DNA of 64,000 nucleotides. It comes from Entoloma clypeatum (lineage: Eukaryota; Basidiomycota; Agaricomycetes; Agaricales; Entolomataceae). The position numbers were made by a program, and so were the translations under genes. This document shows, piece after piece, positions 11,481 to 22,669 of this stretch. The notes under the pieces were generated by a model, which saw nothing but the letters and a program-made list of their open reading frames with translations, was not told where the DNA came from and made no database searches. The stretch covers positions 4,464,001-4,528,000 of the forward strand of contig OY751487.1 in the NCBI GenBank assembly GCA_963565915.1, written 5' to 3'. The first letter of the stretch is position 1; each line of letters opens with the position of its first letter.

Positions 11481-11971
11481 ATGTTCGCAGGCCCACACCA
11501 CACGCAAGATACAAAGTACGAGAACGGCGAGGTTCGCCGAGGCTCACTACTGCCTGTATGTGCGGGCGGCGGTAAAGAGCGAGGTTCGGTGAATCTCATC
11601 CTTTGCACAGCCGAGACAGGGAGGAGAGTGGGGAGGTTCGGTACGCCTCCATTCGCACACGGAAGCTAAAGAGCAAGGTCCGACTCGGATGGTTCAATGA
11701 CGAACGTCCAGAACGTACAATACGGCACCCACTGAGTCTTACCTCACTGGTCTCAGGCCCATCCTAAAAGGACCTTTTTGATACCATGGGATGGGGATGT
11801 TTCAAGGGCGGTGTCTCATAATCAACATGGAATGACGGCAGTTTAGATGTGGTGGGGAAGGTGATGGCGGACTTGAAACTCACCAACACATCGCTATGAT
11901 AGCCCCACCCGCTGTTGTTGATACTGTCGATCTCAGACTCGAGACTACGGCACGACCCATGCATTCTATGT
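11481..11971. other. Region without a supported gene
   Basis: Just downstream of the minus-strand gene at 11972. A minus-strand frame here (about 11940-11764) reads plausibly like protein and could be a further 3' exon of that gene, but no clean splice sites were found. Confidence 0.25.
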
Positions 11972-12548
11972 TTAGAGTTCCAGGAGTGGCGTGGTTCCTT
12001 CAACCCTCAGGACTGCCATTGTGAACTTGAAGTATGGGAAGTTGAAGGAGATGGGTTTCTTGAAGCTGCCGTGACTCGGATGGCATGGTACGTCAAGCGG
12101 GGTCTTCAACGGACGCAATGAGCTGAAGCTCGCGGCCCACTTACCTTCTCCATGTCCCGAGAGGTCGAATCCTGCGGAGAAGGTCGTCAACAAGGCCGAA
12201 ATTTTCACCTACGGCGAACGACACACCCGGGTTGCTACCCATCTGGAGGCGTCGTTCGGTACTAAGCTGAAACATAGTCAGTCGACGCCACGAAAGAGGT
12301 TCGACGGGCGGAAATTCGAACCTCTTCGAGTGGGTAAGTCGTCCGTGTATTCAGCACAAATGTCCGGGGTGAGAACAGGACGTTAGTGCAAAATGACCAC
12401 TCCCCGACACGCCGACCCACCTATATATCATGTACTCGATTTCCATTTGTCAGGTTACGTCCCCAATACTTACCTCATGTGTAGTAATCGCTTCCAATCC
12501 ATGTCCCCGGCGAACAGGATGTGATAGTGGAAAACGAGTGACTGCCAT
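11972..12548 (-). CDS. Small unidentified protein, four exons
   Basis: Exons 12548-12474, 12420-12322, 12266-12145 and 12074-11972 join in phase to 132 codons plus stop. Donors are GTAAGT, GTTCGA and GTAAGT; acceptors are ATATAG, TTTCAG and CCGAG (the last is weak, so exon 4 is least certain). The start MAVTRFPLSHPVRRGHG is followed by VGRRVGEWSFCTN and a stretch ending LLRRIRPLGTW. No known domain, signal peptide or membrane helix is visible. It lies only about 150 bp from the copia insertion at 12694, which may have removed or displaced its promoter. Confidence 0.5.
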
Positions 12549-12693
12549 TTTTGATGGTTTGTATATCTTGATTAGATCATGTTTTTACTATCGACACACG
12601 TGGACTTGGTACCACAGATTTGGAGCAATTTACGTCATGCGACCCGAAACCGAGCAATCCAGGTGACCCTAGGACCCCCGAAAGCCCCCTATG

Positions 12694-13023
12694 TGTTGAA
12701 GTTCCACCTGGGCGCTAGCCACAGGCGTACTGAGCAACACAGCTACAGTGTGGAAGTACTCTACTTAACCGTTCTAGCCGCTTACATGGTTTGGGAGGGT
12801 GAGGCTGGTGAGAGCGGTTGAGGCTGGTGAGAGTGGTTGAGGCTGATAAGAGCGATGGAGCTGGTTAAGAGTCAAGAGACAACTTATTGATATTGACAGT
12901 TTCCTGGTCTTATATACCGTACTACTGTTTGTACCAACCAAATAAGTATGTAATTGAAGATATGTAAATGGTCATGTGATGTAATCTAATCTAATCTAAT
13001 CTACATGTGGAAAAGTTTCAACA
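12694..13023 (-). repeat. Copia-1 3' LTR
   Basis: 330 bp, the 3' LTR in element orientation. Longer than its partner because of a short tandem duplication of a GAGGCTGGTGAGAG-type unit near 12803-12840. Contains the element promoter TATATAAG (read on the minus strand) and a run of TAATC units next to the inner end. Confidence 0.92.
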
Positions 13024-13092
13024 CCCCCCCATATTTAGTACATACTTCTAAATACATTTTTACTTTTTCCCATATAGGTACTCTTTCTTCGT

Positions 13093-16000
13093 CTAGTTTC
13101 TAAGTAATCCAAAGTACGGGATAAACTTGTTGAAGAGGATTTTCCCCAGATTCTTAGTTAAAAGGTCTGCAGGGTTATTCACTCCTTCGATGAATTCGAC
13201 CGTAATAATCCCTTCGGATACTTTTTCTCTGACAAAGTGGAATCGCACGTCGATGTGCTTGGATCGCTTCTCAGTTACAGGGTTGGATGTGATAAAGATG
13301 GAGCCATTGTTGTCTCCATAGATCAGAACTGATCCGATCTGCATTCCAAGTTCGGCAAGCATGCTTCTAAGCCATGTCACTGCGCGACTGCAATCTGATA
13401 GCGCCATGTACTCTGCTTCTGTGGAAGAGAGGGCAATGGTTTTTTGCGCCGATGAAACCCATGTTACTGCTCCAGATGCCAGCGATATGAAGTAACCAGT
13501 GGTGGACTTTCTGGTGTTTTCGTCTGACGCCCAATCGGAGTCTGTAAATGCGTAGATTCCTTTCCCAGAATCACCATCATACATGATCGCGTAATCTTTT
13601 GTTGCCTTCAAATACCTGCAAATATCCCTTGCCACTTCTAAATGGTGTTTGGTAGGGTTTGCGGAAAATTGGGACATTTTGATCACGGCGAAACAAATGT
13701 TGGGTCTTGTCCCGATCATTAAGTACAATAGTGATCCGATGACGGATTGGTACTTGGATCTGAGTTCCGCATTGGGTTCATCTTCAGACTTCATGGGTTT
13801 GTAGCCCATTGGGAGTGGGGTGTGGGTGGCATTGGATTCGCTTATCCCCATTCGTGCGAGAATTTTTTCAAGGTAAGGTACTTGATCAATGAAGATCCTT
13901 TTCCCATGTTGCCTTATTTGGATTGAGAGAAATTCTTTCGGTTCCCCATTAGACACTAGGTGGCCTAGATCCCTACATTCCCATGTTGTCATGAAGGCCT
14001 TTTTCTTCTCTAGCGTATACTCTCGGTTTGTGCCGAGAAAAGCAGAGTCATCAACACAAATGACGGCGATTACAGTTTCCCCTTTGGTACTTGTGTGAAT
14101 GAAAACTCCCGCATCGGAGTGAAGTCGGACAAAGCCGAGCTTTTTCATGGAGGAATCGAGTTCCCTCCACCAGGCTAATGCGGCCTGCTTAAGACCATAT
14201 AGGGCTTTGTATGGTCAGTACACAAAGTGTTCTTTCCCTTTTACTATGTAACCCTCAGGCTGTCGCATGTAAATTTCCTCATGGAGTGTTCTATAGAGGA
14301 AGGCTGATGAGACATCCAAGAATGTCATGAACCACCCTTCAAGGGCTGTCAATGCCAGAATCAACCGGACGGTCTCGTACCTCACTACCGGTGAGAAGAT
14401 CTGATTGAAGTCGATCCCTTCTACCTGTGAGAAGCCTTTTGCGACAAGGCGCGCTTTCAAACGCCTGTCGGATTTTTTGTTGTAAACCCATTTGTTCCTT
14501 AGAGCTTTCCTCCCTGTAGGTAGGGGTACTAACTCCGTGATCACCCCGCGGCTTTTGAGCATGTCTAGCTCCTTTTGTTCTGCTGCATACCAATCTTCTT
14601 TGTTTGGAAGAGGGTATATATCTTTGTGTGACATTTCAATGATGCCCACTGTTGAAGTTCCACCTGGGCGCTAGCTACAGTGAAAGTACTCTACGATACC
14701 GCTATGATCACTTACATGGTTTGGAGGGGTAGGGCTGGTGAGAGCGGTTGAGGCTGATAAGAGCGATGGAGCTGGTTAAGAGTCAAGAGACAACTTGTTG
14801 ATATTGACAGTTTCCTGGTCTTATATACCGTACTACTGTTTGTACCAACCAAACAAGTATGTAATGAAGATATGTAAAGGTCACGTGATGTAATCTAATC
14901 TAATCTAATCTACGTGATGGGAAAAGTTTCAACACCCACTTGGATAGAGATTGCCTCCATTAGGAGATTGTTCATCCATGCCATTTGACCGCCTAATCTA
15001 CATCTTCGATCCATTTTTTCAAGATCGGAAGCAGGGGTGTCTTCCCCATAGATGCTACCTGGCATTCTCCGAACTCGTCGTTCCCTGATCGGTTGATCTG
15101 GTACTTGTTCGGGTTCTGGAGTGGGTACTCATGGTTCATTGTCGGGCTCGCTAAACGGCAAGTCATCGTCTGATTCAGGGTGATCCTGTCCAGTGGGAAC
15201 AGGGTCGTGAGGTTTTTCGTAATGACCGTCATTGTCATCATTTCTGGGGATGAGGTCCTCAAACTCATCAGCCAGTTCTGGGTTTTCCATTTCTGGATGG
15301 TTTTCTGGCAAAGGGTCGATGTGGCATCTAGGGTACTTGCTTTCATCAAAGATAGCTTTCTCACCCATGAAAATTGTATTAGTCTCAGGATCCATGAAAC
15401 GGTATCCTTTGACCCCTGGTTTTGATCCGAGATAAATCATCAATTGAGATCTAGACTCCAGGGAATTTCTACGTTTTTCCTTTGGGATATACACATATGC
15501 CTGACATCCGAAGACTCTGATGCTTGACATATCGGGGATCTCATTGGTCACCCTGTAGTAAGGGGTATTCCATTTGAGACGCTGCATGGGGGTTCTGTTG
15601 TAGAGAAACGCTGCATGTTCCAAACAGAATTCCCACCACATAGGGGGTAAGCACGCATCGAAGCGCAAGGCCTGAGATTTCTCCCACAGGGTTCGATTTA
15701 TCTGTTCTGCTCTACCATTCTGCTGGTGCTGATACGGGAGCGTGACGTCGATCAGAACTCCATGATTGGCAAGTACATCCTTGTATTTGTCAAACTCTCC
15801 ACCTCCATCAACTCGCCATTTTTTAGGAGTGGCGGCGAACTGATTCTGGATCATTGCAAGAAATTGTCGCAGTGCCGTGATGGCATCCGACTTCTTTCTA
15901 AGCAAGACAACCCAGACGTGGGATGAAAAATCGTCCAAAAACGTGAGGAAATATTTATATTTATGGTATGATGCCGTGGATATCTGTTTGAGATCGGAAT

Positions 16001-16991
16001 GGATCAGATCAAAGGTTTTGGTTGCCCTTGTCATCGAATTGGGATATGACTGATTCGGCATTTTCCCTTTGAGGCAACCTGTGCAACTTTCCTGTGATTT
16101 CTCACATACTAGTGTTTCAGGTACCCCTTTGGTACTGGTGGGAATCTTTCGGAGTGCTTGATCATTTGGGTGACCAAGGCGCTTGTGCCATGTTTCGACA
16201 GTGATTGCGCTCAAGATCGCATGGATCTGGTCATAGCGTATTTCATTGTCTAACCAGTAAATGGTTTGACCAAGGATGTGGGGCGAAAACTGGATTTTGT
16301 TCAGCCCTTTGGAGATGTTGATTTCTCCACAAGTCCCGTCTACTTTGTAACCATGGTTAAGGAAGACGCATAGGGACAATGGGCGTGTGTCCATGTCCGG
16401 GATGTAGAACACCGGTCTGAGAAGATGGGTTTTAACTTCCCCATTTAGGGTGTGCCGTACTGGAACGGCCCCAACTCTGAGAATTTCCAGTTTTTTCCCT
16501 TTAGCTGCAGTTTGGACAAAACGCTTGACCGTGAGAGGTCTATAATATGCGAAGTCCTTAAACTCATAGGTGAAGTGTAAAGAGGCGCCGGAATCTAAGA
16601 TCCATTGCGCGCGTTCTTTTTCCTTACAATGTGTACAAGAGGCAAAATGTTTAATATATTTTTTGTGTAGATCACTACTGAAGTGATCTACGCACTCTGT
16701 ACTGGTACTAGCTAATATTTTATACGTCTGTTGAGAGACATAATTAGCGTTCCACATTTGGTAAGGTTTGAAAGAAGGGTTTGACGGACCGTCTAGTTCG
16801 ATCTCGTCCACAAACTCATCTGGCCCCATCCGTTCTTGGTCTATGTCCATCATCCGCAGCGATTGGTCTAACGGCGGAGTTACTCGACGCTGTTTAGTTG
16901 GCCTCTCGTCGATGTCTGGAATGATGGTGTCCAAGATACGAAGGTTTGACCCAGAGGGTCTGGCACCGATTTCTCGAGCGAGTTTTCTCAC
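13093..16991 (-). pseudogene. Copia-1 pol (protease, integrase, RT, RNase H)
   Basis: Reading from 16991: protease motif WILDSGASLHF; integrase HHCC zinc finger (WHKRLGHPN, then CTGCLKG), catalytic blocks HSDLK and DGGGEF, and NGRAEQINRTLWEK; reverse transcriptase starting GVITELVPLPTGRKALRNKW with KGFSQVEGIDF and the catalytic box CVDDSAF; RNase H near the end with SSTEAEYMAL. Damage: a frame break near 15129, a 285-bp solo LTR at 14650-14934, and TGA at 14215-14217 where the sister copy has CGA (Arg). The usual catalytic YVDD is CVDD here, while the sister element retains YVDD. Confidence 0.92.
14650..14934 (-). mobile_element. Solo copia LTR inserted in Copia-1 pol
   Basis: 285 bp, same family as the Copia-1 LTRs (TGTTGAA to TTCAACA), flanked by a perfect 5-bp duplication CCCAC (14645-14649, 14935-14939). 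Removing it restores the reading frame across SIQVGIIEMSHKD, as seen uninterrupted in the copia copy near 44848. It arose by insertion of a whole element followed by LTR-LTR recombination. Confidence 0.95.
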
Positions 16992-17225
16992 CTTCTCATT
17001 CTTTTTTCCACGCTGACGGCTTTCCGGAAGGAAGCCCGGTGTACTGGGAAGGAGGCGGGTTCATGCGTTGCAGGAGTGACTGCATTCTTTCTGACTCGGG
17101 CTGCGCGGTACTCGAAGTTTTCCCACGGCCCATTACAGTGGTGAAGGCAGGTGCATGACGAGGAGGGAGAGGACAAGAGGCAGATCGATGAGGGAGTTGT
17201 TCGATGGCTGGTGCGATAAACTCAA

Positions 17226-18086
17226 TCATTTCCTCGGTGTGGTTGGACTCGTTGTCCGCGTTGTTGGCGCGCCTTTTCTGGTTGCGTCAGCGTCCCTTTC
17301 CCTTCTTCTTTTCAGAAGCGGTACTTGGGTCGGTCGAGTTAGGCTGCTCGTCAGCATTGTTCTGTGAGGTACTCGGTGCTGCTGCTCGTTGGACGCCCGA
17401 GTAGACCCTATCACATACTTGCACCTGTACTCTGAGACGATGCTGTCGGTGACGGCCTGCCATGTGAAGTCATCGGCATCGTAGACCTGAAAGAGGGCGG
17501 TGGAGAGAGATGACCAAGCATCAGGAATGGCACTCACCAAGATCATAGCCTGCATCAGATCAGGCACAACGAATTTTGAGTCGCTAAGGCGAGCGAAGAG
17601 TGACCCGAGGCGCTCGATCTCCGGCACAGGGTCCCGACCAGACAGTTTGAAAGAGGCTGCGGCTTTGAAATCGCCAAATATGGTGGCGGGGGAGACCTTT
17701 GAATACGCATCCTTTAATGACGTCCAGGCGTCCTTTGAGGACTTGGCGTCCTTGATGTGCCTCCTGATTGCCTCGGAGACTTTGAGGCGGATGGAACCCA
17801 GGGCCATGTCGTCGTCCCTGATCCAGACCTTTCTTTCTTTGTGGAAGCTAGGTTGGTCGACAGTGGTGGTGATCACTGGAGGTTGGGTTGCAGATGTAGA
17901 TGTGGCGGAGGCAGGGGTGGAGACCGTGACCGTAAAGTCGGCGATGTCAGGGCACTCAATGTCGCCAGATATGATGCGCCAGACTCCTTGATGGAGGAGA
18001 TAGAACTTCATTTTTTCAGCCCAGCTTTGGTAGTCGATACTGTCGAAGACGGTGATGGAGTCAAGTGCGGAGCGAGAGGTAGACAT
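17226..18086 (-). pseudogene. Copia-1 gag
   Basis: Starts MSTSRSALDSITVFDSIDY at 18086 and matches the copia gag polypeptide family (YQSWAEKMKFYLLHQGVW, then a helical region ending in RASNEQ). After RASNEQ the frame changes because a segment of roughly 60 bp present in the sister copy (about 42,380-42,440) is missing, so gag ends prematurely and cannot read into pol. No CCHC zinc knuckle is seen even in the longer sister copy. Confidence 0.88.
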
Positions 18087-18441
18087 TTTTAATGAATCTA
18101 AAAGGAGTTCTCCCAATCAGTGATGTTCTTTATGAATTTGATTTTTAGAGAAAACAAATAAATGATTCCTCATAACATATTCCCTTTAGGAATAGCGGTT
18201 GTGGGAAAAATCCTTTTTGTCAGAAGTGTGTGAGGTATGATCAACGTTTCCACATGATGTGTACTAAGTCAATCCCCTTAGGGACGCTTCATGACAGGTA
18301 CTTGTCGTAATGACGTTCCCAGGTTCATGTGTGAAGAAGTATGACTCAGAACCTAGATCTTACGATCGGTTCTCCTGTCAACCAGGGTAGAGTGGGCAGG
18401 TACTTGCTGTTGCCAGCGTTCCCAAGTCCCTCTGCTATCCG

Positions 18442-18453
18442 GGGCCCATAACC
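18442..18453 (-). promoter_or_regulatory. Copia-1 primer-binding site
   Basis: Directly adjoining the 5' LTR, reading GGTTATGGGCCC on the minus strand. This is the reverse complement of GGGCCCATAACC, the anticodon stem-loop of eukaryotic initiator methionine tRNA, so priming by a half-tRNA as in Drosophila copia is expected. The same sequence follows the LTR at 41308. Confidence 0.75.
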
Positions 18454-18765
18454 TGTTGAAGTTCCACCTGGGCGCTAGCCACAGGCGTACTGAGCAACAC
18501 AGCTACAGTGTGGAAGTACTCTACTTAACCGTTCTAGCCACTTACATGGTTTGGGAGGGTGAGGCTGGTGGAGAGCGGTTGAGGCTGATAAGAGCGATGG
18601 AGCTGGTTAAGAGACAAGAGACAACTTGTTGATATTGACAGTTTCCTGGTCTTATATACCGTACTACTGTTTGTACCAACCAAATAAGTATGTAATCGAA
18701 GATATGTAAATGGTCACGTGATGTAATCTAATCTAATCTAATCTATGTGTGGAAAAGTTTCAACA
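18454..18765 (-). repeat. Copia-1 5' LTR
   Basis: 312 bp, TGTTGAA to TTCAACA. Read in element orientation it holds four tandem ATTAG units, a CACGTGA box, and TATATAAGACC. Confidence 0.92.
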
Positions 18766-19269
18766 CTATGATGGGTGATCTCAAAATCGCCAAAATCAGC
18801 GATTTTTATCCGCACACTTTTTGCTAGGTTTTTATCCAGACGACTGGATGAGCCATTTTTGGAGGTTGATTTTTATCCGGATCACTACATCAGGGATCGA
18901 GATTTTCCCATTTTTTCACTCCCGCTACATGGGGCAGCCATTCAGGTGCTCCAAAGGCATTTCCAACATTGATTAGACCAGATAATACATGTCTAGTGGC
19001 TACAGGACCAATTTACTTCGACTTAGCCTTGGTTTCGCGTGCACTGACTTTCTGGACCGCTTCGGTGACCTCCGCCGTACGTGCCTTTAACATCCTAAAA
19101 ACCTCCCAATCACCTCCCGAGATATGTAGGCCATTCGAGGAACACTGTGGAAGGGATGAAGTTGAAGTGACTCATGTGATACATCAGACTTGGAGTGTTT
19201 TTATTTTCATTGCATATATCTACTGCATGTATATGATATTCGACACTTGATAAAATAATTGCAATAATT

Positions 19270-19634
19270 CAGTGGTTGTACGGTGTCTCCCACTCGTTAA
19301 TGATCCTCCTGGCGTGTGGGTTCGACCCCCTCCACAGGCAAAGTTTTTATCCGGTCAGAAATAAAGCCTTCGGCTCCCCCGATCCTTATCCAGACTTGCT
19401 GATCAGGAATTTTGACCAAAATCTGACGTTTCTTATCCGGACAGACCTGTTGGGTCGCTCAAGATTTTGACCAACTTTTATCCGGACAGGGATCAATTGG
19501 CCCAGGGGGCTTTTGGGGGTCCTGTGACCCTCAGGTGGTCTAGCCCGTCCCCACGAGATCTTGCCCTGAGCTGGTTTTCTGGCCGGATACTGGTGTCTGT
19601 GTAGAAAAGAAAAAGAAAAAGAAAAAGAAAAAGA
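19270..19634 (+). mobile_element. Putative tRNA-derived SINE
   Basis: An A-box-like TGGTTGTACGG (19273) and a B-box-like GGTTCGACCCC (19319-19329) are spaced about 46 bp apart, as in a pol III promoter. A body follows and then a tail of AAAAAG repeats (19603-19634). This is the layout of a SINE. No clear target-site duplication was found and only one copy is in the window, so the call is tentative. Confidence 0.35.
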
Positions 19635-19719
19635 ATACATGGGGACAAACACAGTCACAGAACAAACTTCAAAGACGACCAGCGTGAGTGTTGATAACCC
19701 TTGATAACTCGATCTGATG

Positions 19720-19744
19720 CGTAGGCAAGCCGCTTGCTTGCCTA
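19720..19744. repeat. Perfect 10-bp inverted repeat
   Basis: GTAGGCAAGC, a 5-bp loop, then GCTTGCCTAC. Could be a transposon end, a hairpin or chance. No further context. Confidence 0.4.
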
Positions 19745-20118
19745 CTTGCTTTCTGCTTAGATTTGGGATACTCGCCTAACTCGGTGAGTGACCCTGGCTC
19801 TTGTCTCTTTTTGGCGCCTGGATACTCGCTTAGATCTTGAGGAGCCCAATCCATCATCATTCATGAGATAAGGGTGCCAGTTTACTTTGGGATAAACCGA
19901 GCCAAGCGCCATAGTCAGATCACAGGTGTGTTGAACCCTGCATCATATATTCACGAGTTTGGATCTGTGGCTCCCCTCATGTCCGCTCGCCGTTGCTGAG
20001 TCCATGTGAGAGCAGGTAAGTCTTTCTTTCTGTATTCTTTTCATTTACCGGTTTTGCAGATTAGTACTCTGCTTGCATTGGCACCGGGTAAGGCACTCCG
20101 TTCACATAGCAACACCAA

Positions 20119-20520
20119 TGTTACGGACTCTACGGTATGAGGACCACGTCATATCTTTTACTTATCAGCCCGACTCGGCGCCCTCTTACGAACTTACTAT
20201 GTCTAATGTCTACTTTCGCAATCTTCGATTCCCAGTCTGACTCATTACATTACTTCATCATCCCCTTTAGTATACTTCGCTCCCGCGCTGACTCACTTTC
20301 TACAGTCAGCTTACTCACTGTACATAGCCTTCCGCAGTCGCCTTACTCATGCACACTGCCTTCTGCAGTACTGACTCATCTGCTACCGCCTATAGTCAGT
20401 ACCTATATAAACCTCTTGTACTATAGTAGATTCCTTAGATTTAGCAATCACTTTGCTCTTCGCCTTTCCACTTTCCTGCATACTCTGCCCGAACCTTGGA
20501 ACGGTTTGTTAAGCATAACA
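20119..20520 (+). repeat. Gypsy-1 5' LTR
   Basis: 402 bp. Contains TATATAAA at about 20404. The likely transcription start lies about 33 bp later at AGATTTAGCAA (20437-20447), which is complementary to the sequence just after the LTR. Confidence 0.93.
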
Positions 20521-20522
20521 AG

Positions 20523-20533
20523 TTGCTAAATCT
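20523..20533 (+). promoter_or_regulatory. Gypsy-1 putative self-priming site
   Basis: TTGCTAAATCT, two bases after the LTR end, is the exact 11-nt reverse complement of AGATTTAGCAA (20437-20447) in the LTR at the predicted RNA 5' end. This is the arrangement of the Tf1 retrotransposon, whose mRNA 5' end folds back to prime minus-strand synthesis. I recognise no tRNA match. Confidence 0.65.
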
Positions 20534-20580
20534 CGTTAGGTTCGCCCAGAGCGAAGAGAGCAACTACCAGACAAGTCAAG

Positions 20581-22178
20581 ATGTCGCACTTCTTTGAAGA
20601 CTTCACCAGTAACCCATTCAGCACGCCAGAAGCCCGACAGGAGGAGCTAAGTCCTCGAGACAGTATTGATTTTACACTCATCCAGCAGTACATCGAATCG
20701 GAGATCCGTCGCATCCGACAGCAGGTGCTTGACGAAGAACTAGACAATGACGAGCATCGCCCCCACAGCGAGATAGCAGAGAGCATCCATCTTGCTTGGC
20801 AACACCAGATCGCGCGTTACAACGCCCGACAGAACGAACTCGAAAGCTTTCGTGTTCAAGAAGGACCTCAGACAGGTCGGATCACAGAGATCAGAGAGTT
20901 TATCGGTGTCCAGACAACCGTTATCAGAAGAATGATTAGGACGCTCACATCGAGACGTTCCAGAGCCACATCATCACATCTTACTCAAGGCAGCAGATCT
21001 ACGCCCACTTCACCACCGAAGAACAACAGACTGAGTACAACCGCTGGGCATGAAACGAGAGACTTGACCCCTTCTCGCGACCAACAGATGCGCAGGAACA
21101 GAGATTCCTTAGAGATTTACAGAGGAAATACTCTGAACGTTTTGCCACCGATTCCGCTGACGAGTCCCCTGACGAATTTACTTTTGACTCCGTGCAGTCA
21201 GATATCGAACAGACGCCTAGAACAGGGACTCATTTTCAATCCTTACCTGTATCCCGAACCCCATCTTCATCCCAACAACCCGACCCCTCTTCTCCTCCGC
21301 AGACTCTAGACATGGCAGAAGCCCTGGCTGTACAAACAATGGATACATCCAAGATCATCAAGGATCCTGGGATGTTCAAGGACAGATACACCTTTGACGA
21401 GTGGTGGAAAGCCACCAAACTATACATCAGGTTCCAAAAGCGCCTCACAGATGATCAGAAGATTCTTGCGGTGCTATCCCGCATGATGGAAGGGTCTGGC
21501 AGACACTGGGCCAGTAACAAGTTAGATGCTCTTGCTGTTGACAACGAGAACATCACCTGGCTAGGTTTTTCCAATGATATCGCCACACGATTCTCCATCG
21601 CCAACAAGTCGGTCGCTGCCAAAGCAAGACTCGAAGTCCTGAAACAAGAGAAACGTACTGTTGATGAATTCTTGGATGAATTTGAAGAACTCTTGAAACT
21701 GTCAAACCTTGGCGAAGAAACTGGGAAATACATCCTAGAGAAAAACATCAACCGCAGAATCTCTGAACAAGTGGCTAGCGATGGCAAGATGTACACTGAT
21801 TACACAAAGGAGATCCGAAACAAGGGACGACAGATGGAAGGACACACATTGGTCATCCGAGGTGGCGGCGACATGTGCACCGGATCGGGTACCACTTATG
21901 GTGGTCAGGGCAAGGCCATGGAGATCAACAAAGCGGGAGTAGCCCATTGCTACAACTGTCAACGCTTCGGTCATCTGGCTAAAGACTGTAGCGCTCCAAA
22001 GAAGAAAGATGGTCGCAAGTGTTTCAACTGTGACCAAGAAGGCCATATCGCGCGCAACTGCCGCAAGCCAAAGAAGAACTCCGGAAGGGTTAGGAAGGTG
22101 TCCGAGGAAGATGCCGAGAATGATGAAACCACAATCTTAGAAGCCGACGAGAAGGATTTTCCCGAAGGGTCCGATTAA
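20581..22178 (+). pseudogene. Gypsy-1 gag
   Basis: Starts MSHFFEDFTSNPFSTPEA. The N-terminal part is helical and charged; the capsid-like part includes FDEWWKATKLYIRFQKRL and ENITWLGFSNDIATRF; the C-terminus has two CCHC knuckles, CYNCQRFGHLAKDC and CFNCDQEGHIARNC, for RNA binding. The frame is broken: a shift near 20945 changes frame and an in-frame TGA lies at 21051-21053 (probable CGA), after which the original frame continues to 22178. Confidence 0.9.
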
Positions 22179-22669
22179 ACGACGCTAAGTCGTGACCCTT
22201 ATCTATTAAACGGACTTGCTTGCCTTGTATGACTGCAGACAATAGAACCTATGTCATCCCTGCCAAGCGAGCCGCTGCGTCGACTAAGATTGTGAAAGGA
22301 GATAAACCTCCGAAAAGATGAGAGATCAGGCTGTTAGCTCAGCTCAAAACACGACGAGGACCAAAGGTCATCTGACCTGAGGTTGATAGTGGATGTGAAC
22401 GCACATGCATCCACCCAGAATAGTACGCGAACAGAACCTCCCCACGCGAGGAATACCACCCATAGCAATTCTAAATGCAGATGGATCACCAAATCGACAA
22501 CAGAAAGCGAGCCAACTTGCCGAAGTCAAACTGGATTTGGGAGCACATCAGGAAACCATGGAAGCAATGGTACTGGACATTGGGAGGACGGACATGCTCT
22601 TGGGACATGACTGGTTGGTACACCACAACCCCACAATCAATTGGACAACCGGCGCGGTAACATTTAACC
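22179..22669 (+). pseudogene. Gypsy-1 protease region, 5' part of pol
   Basis: Contains VDSGCERTCIH, a retropepsin-type active site (D-S-G), and MLLGHDWLVHHNPTINW, the conserved segment that follows it. Two TGA codons interrupt the frame (in the KPPKR-EIRLL and PKVI-PEVDSG contexts). The frame stops at the Gypsy-2 insertion and resumes after 29650. Confidence 0.8.

Larger units (their letters stand above)
12694..18765 (-). mobile_element. Ty1/copia retrotransposon, full length but inactive (Copia-1)
   Basis: Flanked by LTRs at 12694-13023 and 18454-18765 that begin TGTTGAA and end TTCAACA. The 5-bp target-site duplication CTATG is intact on both sides (12689-12693 and 18766-18770). Coding runs on the minus strand: gag, protease, integrase, reverse transcriptase, RNase H, the copia order. 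It is dead: gag is shifted out of frame by a deletion, a solo LTR splits pol, and there is an in-frame TGA at 14215-14217. It is closely related to the copia locus at 39838-46898. Confidence 0.95.
18771..20118. other. TE-free spacer with repeated TTTTATCCGG motifs
   Basis: About 1.35 kb between Copia-1 and the outer chromovirus. Motif TTTTATCC(G/A)GAC-like recurs about seven times in two clusters (18803-18882 and 19345-19490). A tRNA-like segment lies at about 19270-19330 and an A-rich hexamer tail at 19603-19634. Intron-like signals GTAAGT (about 20015) and TTTTGCAG (about 20062) suggest a fragment of an older plus-strand gene, but no product could be read. Confidence 0.5.
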
